A stretch of DNA of 64,000 nucleotides. Source: Plantago ovata. Lineage: Eukaryota > Streptophyta > Magnoliopsida > Lamiales > Plantaginaceae. The position numbers and the translations under genes are program-made. Position 1 is the stretch's first letter. Every line of letters starts with the position of its first letter. The stretch covers positions 128,046,880-128,110,879 of the forward strand of contig CM051456.1 of the NCBI GenBank assembly GCA_028274465.1, in the 5' to 3' direction. Positions 44,290 through 56,709 of the stretch are shown here, in pieces. A model generated the notes under the pieces. It had not been told where the DNA came from, made no database searches, and saw nothing but the letters and a program-made list of their open reading frames with translations.

Positions 44290-46252
44290 GAAGCTTGAAA
44301 CTTTTTAACCAGGACAAAGAAAGAAAAGAGAAAACAGGGGTAATTAATTTAATTTCTTTCTACCATCTACTCTACTGCAGAAACCCAGAAAAACCCAGTT
44401 GCATATTTTCAGAAAGATTCAAACTTGCAAGAGAAAACAGGGTTAATTTGTTTCTACCATTTACTGAAGCAGAAACCCAGAAAAACCCAGTTGCAGATTT
44501 TCAAAAAGATTCAAACTTGCTAGAGAAATTAAGATAATCTGCTCCCAGAGATCAAACAGCTTCTACAGTAAAAAATCTTTTTTTTTTTTTTTTTTTTTTG
44601 GGATTTCAGATGGGAAGATGGAAGATTTTCTGAGGTAAAAATGGGATTTTTTGGGAGGAAAAAAGACTGAATATTGGGGTTTGGTGAGAAAAAAAATCAA
44701 GAGAGGGTTTTTAGGAGTTAAAGATAATAGATGTTCCTTAACATTTCTGATAATGTCTGAATTTGGGATGTTTAAAGAAATGGTAATTAAGGGTAATCAT
44801 ATTTAATTCATTAACATTAATATATTATTATGGTCATCAATTGTTAATTGGTGGCACAAGCAAAGGAAATTTATATATTTTGGTTGATAAAATGGTTTGG
44901 AGTCCGGGGGAAAGAAAATTAAAATAAATTTTATTTTAGTAAAATATTAGTAATTGGTTGGGAAAAGTGAAATTAGGTTGCCAAGGCATGAAGACAGCCA
45001 TCCAACTCCTTTTTTAAAAAGGGAAAAATAAATAATTATTGATACTCATTAAATTATACATCTGTCTGTATTAGTAGTAGTAGTACTTAATTAATTTAAT
45101 GGGGCAAAAAGGGATGTGAATAGAAGAAAAGATAGACACGGCAAAATTATTACTACTCTATTTAGATTTAGGAAATTACATTGGGACCTTTCTCCTTTAT
45201 TGAGAAATTTTGAAATTTGGTCTTGTTCTTTTTTATGTTTAAGAAAGTTCTTTTGAGTATATAATATATATACCACCACTATACAGTCTATACTAGTAGT
45301 AATAATGGACCAATAAGTAATAAAAGGTCGGGGTGCAAATGCATTGTCCAAGGTTGACCGCTTAAAATTGGATTTGAAATTTAAATTTAATCTCAACATA
45401 TGATTCAACCATTTCAGACGCTGAAAAACATTTGAGATTTCTGGAATGCAATTAAACTCTTTCAATTGCTTTTTTCATTTCTTAATTCTTTTTTGGTTTT
45501 TTTTATATTTAAGTTGTTTTCGTGTTATTTTGTGTGGGAAATAATTTTGTGGTTTAAAAGAAATGAGAAAAAATAAAATATATTTGGGTTTGATATAATT
45601 TGATAGTTGGAGATGAAGAGTTTGAGGGTGACGTGATCAAGACTTTAAATGGGTTTTATTGTTGGAAATGATCGTAGTAATCCCACCGTCGATTAATTTT
45701 TCATTTAATTTTAGTGATTTTTTTTAATCGAATTACTTATATTGCAGATTGTAGAAAAAAATTAAAAAATGTGTATTAATTTTAATACAGTATAATTTAT
45801 CTTATATTATTAGATATTATTAAAAATTAATTTACAACCAAAAAAATCATCAAAAGTCAAAAGTAAATGATAAATTTTGACCTTAGGGGAGTAAATAGTT
45901 TTGCTAAAGGTGTAGTGCATATGTGCACAAGTAAAAGTAGAGTAGATTAGATTTGTCTTTTTTTTTTTTAAATAATAAAAAAAAGAAAGTATTTTGCTAA
46001 TATTCCCAAAAAGTACGAGTTTGACATGAAAAAAGAAGTGATTTGTGAGTGATGCTTCACTTCAGTCTCTTATAATGCAGTTTTGGGGGCATATCAATTG
46101 TTTGCAGGGACCATTCTGGGTTCATTTTGGCTTGGCAAATACGTAAGTTGCAGGCTCACTATGACTGCTTATTGTATTGTAGAATTATTAGCATCAAAGA
46201 TGGGGTTGGAACTGGCAAGACATATATAAACTGTTCTATTATAGTTCTTGAA
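44290..46252. other. AHL 5' leader/promoter and AT-rich intergenic
   Basis: Two imperfect direct repeats of about 80 bp (CAGAAACCCAGAAAAACCCA at 44379 and 44470) lie in the AHL leader. The rest is AT-rich with no gene seen. Confidence 0.45.
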
Positions 46253-46260
46253 GGAGATGC

Positions 46261-47613
46261 CAAGGGCGGAGCTACCAAGGGACAGGGGTAGGCTCAAGCC
46301 TACCCTGATGTCTATAATATATTATAGTACTATACCTGAAAAGTTGTAAATTTGATTTTAGTCCAGTGGTTTGTTCTTTAGTTTTGGAACATAAAGTTAG
46401 GTGCAGGGACGAATCTATAGCTTGTTACACCCCGTGCGCCATTTTCCTTTCGTTTCTAGTATTGCTATTTTATAGGTTTTGGAGATGGCATACTGGTTGG
46501 ATTTGTGGCTGATATAATATAAGAGGCCCATTCAACCGAGTAACTTAAACACATCTAATTAATTTAACAAATTAATTAAACAAACCGTTTGGTTGTTGCT
46601 CCTTTCTTTTTCGGTCATAAACATTATATATGGTTATACGTAGTTTCTTATTAATATGATGTTATAATAACTATACGTTTTAAAATTGTCAAATCGTGAG
46701 AAGTTTATACTTAATTTAAAAATAGATCGTATATATTCCTTAAAAAAATATAGATATTATTAAGTGAAACGCTGATATTGTTAACTCGAGCAGCTCTCAA
46801 TCCTCAAAGTTTCATATCTGAAGCGAGTTTTCAACAAACGGCTGAGGTTTTAGTAAAAGCAGCTCTCCGGGGTCGGCAATGTATTTTTTATTTATAATAA
46901 AAAATATCTACGCTATAAAATACCCCCTGTATTTTTTTATAGTAATCCTTGTATTTATTAGTTTACCTTTATCTTATTTATAAATAGACCGTCTCCTAGA
47001 AATTTGTTCTTTTAGATTGTATCATGGAAAAATTGCAACCGTAAATGGCATGTCACTTTAAAAAAAAAATAGTTGAACTGGACACAAAGGTTACTATAAA
47101 TTTCTGGCTTCGCCCTTGGTTAGGTATTCAATCCCTGCAATTCAAGTTTCTTGTTTCTTTTTTATCCTATGTACATTTTAATACATAAGTACTTTTTATT
47201 TTATTCACTTTTAATTTTCAATAAGCTATTTTAAATGTTTTATTCCTTTATTACACCTTTCTCCTAATCCTAATAGATTGTTTTTTACATACTTGTTTTT
47301 TCCTACGAAACTATACTAGTATTAAAAGTTTTATTAGTGTAATATTTTAATAAATTATTCTATTAATACAGAATACTAATTTTCTTGTTACAGTTTATAT
47401 ATGATATTTTATATTTGTGTTTTTTTTCTTTTTTCAGAAATATTATATGTTTGAATTGTTGAGTAATATAAAAAATATAAAAAACGAATTAAAAGAAATT
47501 TAAAAAAAGACGTAAAAAAGTGTATCGCACGGGATATTTTTATAAAGCAAATAAATGTATGAGGCGGTCTACATATCTAGCCTACCCAGAAAAAAATTCT
47601 GAATCCGCGCTTG
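46261..47613. mobile_element. hAT-type element (outer)
   Basis: Ends CAAGGGCGGAGCT and GAATCCGCGCTTG are inverted relatives. The flanks carry the same eight bases, GGAGATGC (46253-46260 and 47614-47621). A palindrome near the left end, GTAGGCTCAAGCCTACC, is common in such elements. The element is interrupted by a second hAT-like insertion (46404-47118). No transposase frame is visible. Confidence 0.8.
46404..47118. mobile_element. hAT-type element (inner, nested)
   Basis: Ends CAGGGACGAATCTATAG and CTGGCTTCGCCCTTG. The flanks are GTTAGGTG (46396-46403) and GTTAGGTA (47119-47126), a 7-of-8 target duplication. It lies wholly inside the outer element, so it is younger. No ORF. Confidence 0.7.
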
Positions 47614-47621
47614 GGAGATGC

Positions 47622-48172
47622 GTTGCAGACTTGCAGGTTATTTTTGATATCCTGAATCCTTCAAGTACATTGTCCCCAAATGGTAATATTTATGCTATTG
47701 TACGTGACCGGCTTGAGTCATTTTCGAGTTTTAAAGTTTTTCACATCAGGCGAGAAGCTATGGCGCACAAGCTCTGCCACTCGTTCTCTACAGACCCGTT
47801 GGGCTGCATATCGCTTCCTTTTGAATTCACAGAGCCAGGATAATTTAGTTGTTTGAATTAAACATGACTTACTTTCATAATCTTCGGCTAATCGGTGTTT
47901 CTCTAAGAGGTTTTTGGCCCATCTCGAGCGGTTTTTTACGGTTGGATCGGACATTCCTGTCCAACTTTTGAAAAACATAGGTTAGCTACTTTTGGACAAA
48001 TTATTGTACTAACACTTTAAACTAGACGGTGGAGGCCGAAGGCTGACAATTTCTTCCTTGATGTCAAGAAAATAGAATACTTCACTTACAATTATTATGA
48101 TTATTTTTTGTTTACCACCATATCAAATTACAATAATTTGTTATATTGAACACACACGCTCATGTTTTGTAC
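47622..48172. other. Intergenic, left half of the duplicated peptide-gene unit
   Basis: About 47990-48140 recurs at about 48950-49110 (TCAAGAAAATAGAATA and CAAATTACAATAATTTGTTA). No gene seen. Confidence 0.5.
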
Positions 48173-48546
48173 TTAACACTTATAACCACACATGCAATAC
48201 AAATCATCGCAGCTTGCCTCAACGAACTTACGCCCCGGATACAATAGTTCTTTGCATGGGCTTATACAAGCGGCATCTCCTTGCCCCTGGCAGACATATT
48301 GAATCGGTTGATAGCAAACCGATCCTTTCTGTTCATAACAATGTGTGCCTGCATAATTAATCATATGAGTATGTAATAAAAATAACAAAAATAAGTTTAA
48401 TTAGAGGTTAACGAAAAATGTAAGTATGTATTACTATCAAGAGTTTGCATCTTATTCCCTCAAAAAAAAAAAAGAGTTTGCATCTTACATGATACGAGAG
48501 AAACAATGACAATTATCGATACAATTGCTCGTGAGATCTCCACCAT
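48173..48546 (-). CDS. Defensin-like secreted cysteine-rich peptide 1
   Basis: Two exons, 48489-48546 and 48173-48348, join in phase (58 + 176 nt) for 77 residues. Exon 1 codes a signal peptide (MVEISRAIVSIIVIVSLVS). Exon 2 codes a compact cysteine-rich peptide with Cys in THCYE, GSVCYQ, QYVCQG, AACISPC, EASCDD and a C-terminal YCMCGYKC. The pattern (spaced Cys, CxxxC, final CxCxxxC) fits plant defensin-like (DEFL) peptides, which are secreted and act in defence or pollen-pistil signalling. An intron after the signal peptide is the usual DEFL layout. The donor is GTAAGA and the acceptor ATTATGCAG. Two related genes lie at 49153-49526 and 56332-56707. Confidence 0.85.
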
Positions 48547-49152
48547 TTTATATATGATTCTCTCTATTTGGGCTAATTCTCATACTCTCGAGTCCTATAT
48601 ATACTATACAAGTTTACAGAAATTAAAATTTCCCAAAAATCCAAATTAAAAAATAAAGAAATTCCATAGCTTTCATTATGTATAGATGAATTTTAAGTGT
48701 ATAGATATTAGTCAAGGGCAATATGTAGAAAAAAGAAATAATAAAGTCTGCAATATTATTAGAATAGTTTAAGAGATTTAGAAAAGGGTCTAGTACGTTT
48801 TACACCATGATATAGACATGAATTCATAATTAGGGATCGTAAAATGGAGCCGGACCTTTCTCCTTTTGTAATACGGTCTTTTCTTTTAATGTTTAATAAA
48901 TTTATTTTTTGTAAAAAAAAAAAAAAAAAAACTAACAGACTATTTTTGGACAACTTTTTGTAGCACGTTAAAATAAATGGTGAAGGCTTCCGCCAACAAT
49001 TTCTTCCCTTTGCGTCAAGAAAATAGAATAGTTTAGACTTAGTTACCATTATTATGATTATCTTTTGTTTTCCTCAATATCAAATTACAATAATTTGTTA
49101 TATATCGAACACACACACATATTCTAACGATATAGTAATCATGATTTTGTAA

Positions 49153-49526
49153 TCAACAATAATAACCGCATCTGCAATACCCGGCTCCGCCACCCTCACA
49201 TACGGCTTCAACCAAATAACGTCCCTGTTCCAATTGTTGTAGGCATGGGCTTGTACACGCATGGTCTCCTCCATGATCCCGACAGAGATCTTTAAGGTCT
49301 TGGTAGCAAAGTTTGTCATGCTCATAACAATGTGCACCTGCGTAATAAATCATATAGTATAAAATATATGTAATGTAATAAAATTAACAAAAAAAAAGAG
49401 CTTAACTATGGGTTAACTAAGAATGTAAGTATATGTATTCATGGACTAATCATCGGTTTGCATTTTACATGACACGAGAGAAACAATAACAACTATCATG
49501 ACAATTGCTCGTGAGATCTCCGCCAT
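49153..49526 (-). CDS. Defensin-like secreted cysteine-rich peptide 2
   Basis: Exons 49469-49526 and 49153-49337 (58 + 185 nt) encode 80 residues. The signal peptide MAEISRAIVMIVVIVSLVS is nearly the same as in peptide 1. The mature part has Cys in AHCYE, KLCYQ, DLCRD, HACTSPC, EAVCEG and YCRCGYYC. The mature regions differ much more than the leaders. Donor GTAAAA, acceptor TTACGCAG. The unit containing this gene is a tandem duplicate of the one to the left (offset about 960-980 bp). Confidence 0.87.
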
Positions 49527-49930
49527 TTCCTAGATTTCCTATATGTTTTTTTTAAAATTAATTTTCACACTCTCGAGTCCTTTATATACTACAAAAATTA
49601 AAATTTTGCCCAAATAATAAAAAGTTTGTCATGTAGTTAAAGATTTCATAGCTTTCATTTATGAAAATAAACTTTTTTTTTTTTCGAAAGTTATGAAAAT
49701 AAACTTTATGTGTATTAGATATTTAGCCGAAGTCAATAATATGTAGAAGAATAAATAATTGAAGTTTGCAATATGATTAGAATACAAATTCTACCTTCTA
49801 AGATAAGATAAGACCATGAGACCAACTAAGATTCTTCTACATGGATTTATCCAGTTTAATCCATCCAATTTAGTCTAATCTCGCGGATCCTCTTCGGGTC
49901 GTAGAAGCGGGTCTGAGTTATTGGCTTTGG

Positions 49931-52900
49931 TATAAATACGTTAAAACCCGATTAGAAGCCCATTTCTTCTTCTTCGTCTTCAATCGCGTTTTAGAGAGAG
50001 AAAGATGACGCTGAGTTTTTAGTGAGAGAAAGGTCTGAATCGTCGTCGCCGCCACCTGAATCGTCGTCGCCGTCTTCTCCACTCTTTCACGGTAAGTATT
50101 TCAACCATTGTTGTTCTTATTGACGCATTTAAGAAAGAGATTTCGTTCATTCGTCATCTGAAAACCCTAACCTACCATTTCATCATCTGAAAACCCTAGA
50201 ATCAACGCATTTCAGGTGAATTTTCGCTGGTGTTTGATCGATTGTTGCCTTATTTTGACTCGTTTTTCTGTTTCTATTACAGCAGACGGATTTGAATGTT
50301 AGAAGTGAGTCTCTGGTGAAACCAGGCGGCGAAGGTGGTATGGTCCTTTGATTCGGTTAATAGAGCTGTATTGTATGCTCATTTTATTCGTTTTGATTTG
50401 ATTTGATATGTAGTGTGTTTCTTATTCATCTTTGTCTTCTATACTTTTCGATTCCTTTACCAATTTGTTGAATGATGTTTTGTTAATTTGTTTCATGTTC
50501 TTCAGATTGGTAATTAGCTAGCAGCAAAATAAACAAATTATCATGTAGATAAAGTATCTTTCTCTTCATGATAGTGAAGCTGAGATTTCAAAGGGGGTGA
50601 TATGTGATTAGAGTTGTATTGTATGCTGCACATTTCATTTGATTATTTATGTACTCTGTCTGTTCTTCGTCTTCTATTACTTTTCGATTCCATTGTCAGT
50701 TCATTAATGATGCTTTGTTTCATGCTGTTCAGATTGGTACTAGTAATTAGCCATCAGCAAAATATAGTACTACAAGTTATCATGTCGATTTCTCTTCTTC
50801 ACGACGACAGTCAAGCTAAGATTTCGATGGTGGGTGATATGTGATTTGATTTCTAACTGAACTCTTTTCAGATTTTTCCAACTGATTGTTTGCTCATAGA
50901 ACTAACTAACACCTGTCTCTTTTTGTATGTTAGGCGTGCACCGGAGGATTAGTGATTTACCTGATGACATTCTTGTCCCAAAATGATTCATATTGTTTGG
51001 CTCGTCTAGCTTAGGATCTCCGTGCTGTTTGGATTTCTGGCGAAGACTTGATTGCAACTCGATGATCAGTGAGGTTAGCATTTGAATCTGGTCCTTGTGA
51101 TCTGGAATTAGGAAGGTGCTTGATAGTGTATGAGCCATGCAGTACTGAGTTGGATGGTAAAGTGTTTGCTTATGATGGTAAAAAGAGTTTGTTCACTCTT
51201 GGTTCACGTCCACGCAACAAACTTAAGTTCACTGTTGTGCTTGAGGATGTAACATCTAGCATGTAATAAAGATTTCTGCATTCTATTCTTTTTATTAATG
51301 TTGAGTGGGAGGTCGGAGATAAGGTCGTTCGAGCTGACATCTCTCATGACAGAAACAGAGATTTGGTTATTAACTAGCTCTTACCTGCCATATATCGCAA
51401 ATGAATTAGGCTAAAACGAAGAAACAGGAGCAAAGAACAGTCGAGATTTTTACAAGCATTACCAGAACATGTACAATACAAGTGGCTGGTGGAAGCCGGT
51501 GGCATTTGATCATCCTGCTATCCGAAGTGAATGATCAATTTCAGTTTCAGATTATTCAATCACTCTACATTTGGATTAACTCTTATCTTTATTACCTGTG
51601 ATTTATTAGTTCCTTTAAGACTATAATTATTCGAGCCTTAACTCTCGGCTTCAATGTTTGGTGATGGTTCATCTTTCCATCATCACTATATATATGGTTC
51701 AATCTGCTCAAACTCATGATCATTGGATTATCTCCCGAGTATAGTAACCTGTACATGATTATGAACATCAAGGAATCAACTTGTGGTTCTATTGGTTGAA
51801 TCTCCATTCTAGCTCTCCCAAACACACTCTCGCATTCGTAGCCTCATCAAACAGCCGTAAAACATTGCCCAGTTCATATAATCAAAACTCTTATGAAACA
51901 TGGATCGTTCCAATTGATCTTCCAGCTGTTTCGTTGCTCTGTCCCCCCTCGGCAGATGCCTAAAATACCGGTTCTTACAATGTAAGTTCATCAGTCCATA
52001 ACTTCTTCGTTATCCAACATGAAATCTTGTATTTTATATCCACGTGTTGCCTTTTCTGTGTAGAACAGTTTGCCATTTTGAAATCCACAATTCCATCATG
52101 TTTACATCCCTGAAACAAACCTGCAACAGGTTCTGTTCGTGCAGGAAACTGCACGCATGGGGTAAGTTCATCAGCCTATAATTCCTTCATTACAATTCGG
52201 ATTTATACGAATCTCATACTCACGCGTACCACATTCTTTAGGATTTGGAATCTTCTAATTTAATTACGTTTTGATTCCAGAAACGCCGGTTGAAGCAGCT
52301 GTCAAACAGTTAAATCAAAATTGCTGTTTCAGTTACGTAACTTCATCGGTTCATATCTTATTCGTTATGCATTGATATGCCTTGTAATTTATACCATCTT
52401 GTTCGCCTTTCTGTGTAGTTTAATTTAGGATCTGTAAATCATGAATTTCAGTTAGTATTCTTCCCTGTATCTTGCCTGCAACAGGGGCTGTCCATGAAGA
52501 AAACTGCACGCGTGAGGTGAGTTCGTCTCGCTCGTATTCTTTCGTTACTATTCGGTTTCAGTTGTCCTTTTTACGTACGAATTCCCCTTTCAGAGTAGAT
52601 GAGTTCTACGTTTTGTTTCCATCCAATCGAACATGTATACAACCTCGAAAATGTCCCCGAAACAACCCATCCATTAGCCATGTTTACCCATCTTGCGCCA
52701 ATTCTGTTTCAAAGTGAGCTATATAGTACTGAAATTCTCTTTTAGGTCCCTGTTATAAACCTTACTTTTAGAATCAGCAATATACTTTATATTTCTTACA
52801 AATAAGCCCTGAAACTTCTAATTTATTTTGTTCCAGTCACTAGTTCCGGTTTCTTGCAATTCAACACCAAAAGTTACAACTATTACATTTTCAGCTCTCA

Positions 52901-53960
52901 AGTTTTACACAATTCCATTGTAGCCCCACACACCTATAAATGTGCGTTCTAGTCCCTGAACTTATTGTAAATGTCACTGCGGTCACTTAACCTTTCTAAG
53001 TGACAGATTAAGCTCTCAAGTCTTATAAATCATTGTTGGATCCATCTTGATTGAAGACTCCTAACTTTTGGAAACTTTTCATCTCAGTCCCAAACATTCT
53101 CTTGAAAGTATTCTCACCGCCTTTTGTGCCATCATTTATCAATCACGGTATTTCTACTCTCGAGTTTGAGGAATAGGATAGTTTATTGTACTGTCTCTGG
53201 TTAAGTTAGAATTGATTAGTGTTTGTTGACAGGTTTGTGACCTTAGTTAGCACGCTTCCGCAAATTGTGAAAGTATATTATTATATATGCATGGAATGTT
53301 CTTGTTTTGTTTTAATGACAGTTCTGAAAGAAAGATATGAACGTTTGGTTAAGTTTAATTAGCTTGTAGTTTGGTTAGTTGTACCTAACGAACTACTTGG
53401 TAATTTCCTTCGCCCATTCCCTCTAAATCGGGTGATAGAAGCCTTCACTGATTTAGTTGGGTCGTAGGATTCCACCCCTGTACCATGGCAGGGTTCTGAA
53501 AGGATGGTTTGAACGATTATCAGGGAGATATAAGGACTGTTTACTGTGGGGTTATAAGGAGCGACATGAAATACTGTTTTTTCTGAAAAGTACTACAAGT
53601 TATTGAATGTTTAATGTTGTATGTTATTTCAATTATGTCTTCTCGATTTCAATATTGTTATTTTAATGAAAGTCACATACGAAAAGCACTGAACATTCAT
53701 TGAGGTTTTTCTCACACTTGTTTTGTTTCCTTCCTTGTAGATGAAACACCGCCGATGTTTCCAAGTACTAGAAGTTTAGCAAGTCTCAGAGAGTGGGGAA
53801 AAATGGGGTTTTATTAGTTTGCTTTACAAGATTTGTTTCTTTTAAAATTAGTCAAGTTCAACTGTTGGTGTTTGATTCCGCAGCTTTTGTTAGCATGTAA
53901 CTCAATTTCGAGTCTCTGAAATTTGTCAAGTAATAAAAGTATTTTTGTCTAAAATTATTT
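49931..53960 (+). pseudogene. Chimeric, probably transcribed unit with F-box and Argonaute fragments
   Basis: A TATA box (TATAAATA, 49931) and a leader with a five-codon frame and a GTAAGT donor (about 50092) look like a real 5' end. At 50950-50985 the frame reads RRISDLPDDILV, an F-box start that stops after two more codons. At 51150-51265 it reads LDGKVFAYDGKKSLFTLG and then PRNKLKFTVVLED, which matches the N domain of AGO4-type Argonautes; it ends at TAA. Downstream are several short exon-like pieces with repeated edges (CTGCAACAGG...CTGCACGC then GTAAGTTCATCAG or GTGAGTTCGTCTC, near 52125 and 52470). The last exon-like stretch begins near 53741, with AATAAAAG near 53932. No long frame links them. 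It is either a pseudogene, a gene-fragment-carrying transposon (Pack-MULE or Helitron type) or a non-coding RNA gene. Confidence 0.45.
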
Positions 53961-53999
53961 GAAAAGTTGGGCTGCTACAAAAATAAATAGAATGTAGAT

Positions 54000-55085
54000 T
54001 TCTTGGCTAAATAAAACGAGAATAATAAATAGACAAAATAAAAGTAGAACAGTTGTAAAAATTATTCCATTTGAAAGTTCGTTTTGCATAATGGCTCAAG
54101 TCCAATTGCAGAAAAAAGAAAGATCAGTTCCAAGACTAATGAACTTGGCAAAAAACAATATCACATTAACATGCCATTAAAGTCACTCAGAATGGGTAGG
54201 ATAATCTTGTATCAATATACAGACAATGCATAACGCTGAGTTCTAGCTCGAGATATAATATTCACAAATGAAAGAATGAAATACAACAGTGTTTAAGAAA
54301 AATTGGATCACATTTTAAGACCACATGATTTCATAACTTGACACTAAAAGCAAGGCTGAAGCTACTTGGCCATATTCTGTATCAAATATATGTTGTTATC
54401 AAAAAAAAAAAGAAGTGTTGACTCCAATTTATAACACAACCCACAAACACAAAGTGCACTACGTACAAGAGTACTATTGTACTGCTGCAACAAAAAGAGT
54501 GAGAGCAAAAAAAAAAACAGAGGCTCCAAATTTGTGCTTCCTTTACATCCGGTAGCCCATATACTTTCTGCAACATTTCAGTTAAGTCCCTATATACTCC
54601 AAAAGCTTGCAAATCGATCCTTGTAACATCAATGGAGTTTCGAACTTAGATTGCTCCATTCATTGATTGAATCAAGGTTCTACACAGGGGTCTAACAATC
54701 AATCCAATCATTAAATCAATCGAATCGATCTGTAGAAACAGGAACGAAACCCAAACTTGCCGGAGCAACTCGATCTTCATCTTCTTACCTGGTTGGAGAC
54801 GCAAATAACAACTCGATCTTCATCTTCTTCGTATTCTCGATCTTCCTCTTCTTCATCTCGTCTTCTTCTGTTCTGTTCTTATCCGGTTTCCTACGTTTCG
54901 TTTCTGATTTGGGAAAAATCTTCTGACGGGTTATACCAGCAACCCGTTTCTCAAACCGGGTTATGAACAAGACCCTCGAGAATTTGAAGCTTGGTAATCC
55001 GGTTTTGAGCTTCTTTGATCTGGATTTCAATTGCTTTGAATCTCATTTGATCTCACAGATTATAATTATACTCGTCTCAGAGGCG
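54000..55085. other. Intergenic; unrecognised exon-like frame at 54382-54640
   Basis: A minus-strand frame includes QAFGVYRDLTEMLQKVYGL, followed by LPDVKEAQIW. It looks protein-like but matches no family I know. A TCTTC-rich stretch at 54770-54870 resembles a leader. 55090-55170 resembles the flank of the defensin-like genes (AAAAAGGGTCTAG). Confidence 0.35.
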
Positions 55086-56331
55086 ACGGACTCTTATTAG
55101 AATAGTTAATGAAAGAGATTTAAAAAAGGGTCTAGTTTCACACAAGGAGAATATAGACATGAGACCATAGTTAGGGCTCGCAAATTGGATCGGGTTGTCA
55201 GGCCCAGTTTACGGGGCTTTAGCCCGTATGACTTCATGGCGGGTAGGACACAATAGATTTCAATTATGAAAATAAACTTTATGTGTCATGTTATGTATGT
55301 CAGTATGTGTATAGAATTAAAGATAGATGTTTGACATGTTTGGATATCTAGTCAAAGTCAATAACTAGAAAAAAGAAATGTTTAAATTAAGTTTGTAATA
55401 TGACTAGTGACATAGTTAGAGCTAAAATTACTAATGTCAAATTAATTTGTACACTTTTAGTAATGATTAGTTTCTATAAAAGGTACATTGCTCTTGCATT
55501 ATTAAAATAGTTAAAGAGCTCAGGCTGTTCGTGTCTAAATCGACCTTTGATATTTGTTATTTTGGATTGTAGTAGTATTTGGGTCTCAATTAGATTTTGT
55601 TAAATAAAAAAATACCAAAGCCTTTGAACAGTGACGACATTTCACTCTCTTCTCTCACTATAAAATCCTACCCCACCTCTTCAATACTCTGCCTAAATTA
55701 ATCCAAACACTCCAACAAAAGCTCAACTAACAAAACCCTTAATTCAGCTACTATATATTTCGACTTTTGTTAAATTTAACAAAATACCAAAGGCTGATTT
55801 AGACTCAAACAGTTCAGCAAGGGTCTAGATTTACACCAGGTGAATCGGAGAATAGAGATGAGGGCATCGATTATGTATACTTAGTATTATTTTCAAACTC
55901 AATGATAAATAGCTCCCATAACTCCGGTTTTGGAGCAGTTTGCCGCTCCAATTCGAGATACATTATTTGTTTGTAATTTTAAAAGTAAGCAATTACATTA
56001 TTTTAGTTCAAAATATGTATTCAGATATTAGAATTCCATGAACAAAATTAGGTGTTGACTTCTGAACCTACAGGTAATTAGAAGATACTTATATTCCAAA
56101 GACTTAAATATAATTTTTCAAATGTCGTGTACTTATTTAAGAAACGGTTGTTTATTAGGAGTATTAATGTAACAAAACTCCATTATCACTATCCAAACAC
56201 TACGAAAATGCTCCAAAATGTTCCAAAAAACACCGAAACATCGCCTTTTTTTTTTCTAGAAATCCAGAAATATCCCGAAATCGAGATTTTAACGGTCGTT
56301 CAGGGCACTGCTTTACATATATTTTTCAAGA
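55086..56331. other. Intergenic with duplicated peptide-gene flanks
   Basis: Two further copies of the flank motif (AAGGGTCTAG...ATAGA) lie near 55128 and 55818. No coding region is supported. Confidence 0.4.
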
Positions 56332-56707
56332 TTAACAGGAATAAACACATACGCATGCCAGATGACCCCCTTCACCTTCGCAATTAGCATCAATGAGAGT
56401 TTTAAATCTGGCTAGGCATGAGGTTTCGCATATATAGGTATGTTGATAATCACAATGAACTTGAAGAAGTCGTTCGGTACATTTCGTTTTATTAACCTTG
56501 GAATGGGTGCCTGCACAATGAGAGTTTTAAGTTTGTATTAGTGAACATTTATCATATAACTATAGCTAGCTAGTAGTATTAAAATTATTGAACAACGCCT
56601 ATAATTAGTGTGTGTATCTTGATCAAACATATAAGTATTTTAATCTCACATGATGCAAGAGAGACGATGACAATCATCAACATAATTGCTCGTGAAATCT
56701 CAACCAT
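56332..56707 (-). CDS. Defensin-like secreted cysteine-rich peptide 3
   Basis: Exons 56650-56707 and 56332-56510 (58 + 179 nt) encode 78 residues. The leader MVEISRAIMLMIVIVSLAS shares its first eight residues with peptide 1. The mature part keeps Cys in TKCTE, VHCDY, YICETSC, DANCEG and ACVCVYSC but lacks the first HCYE-type cysteine. Acceptor TTGTGCAG, donor GTGAGA. Without the intron, exon 1 reads into a misleading 83-residue frame. This is a diverged third member about 7 kb from the other two. Confidence 0.82.
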
Positions 56708-56709
56708 TT

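Noticed and set aside
49098..49337. 79-codon minus-strand frame overlapping defensin-like gene 2
   Set aside because: It is an alternate frame of the cysteine-rich exon and lacks the cysteine pattern.
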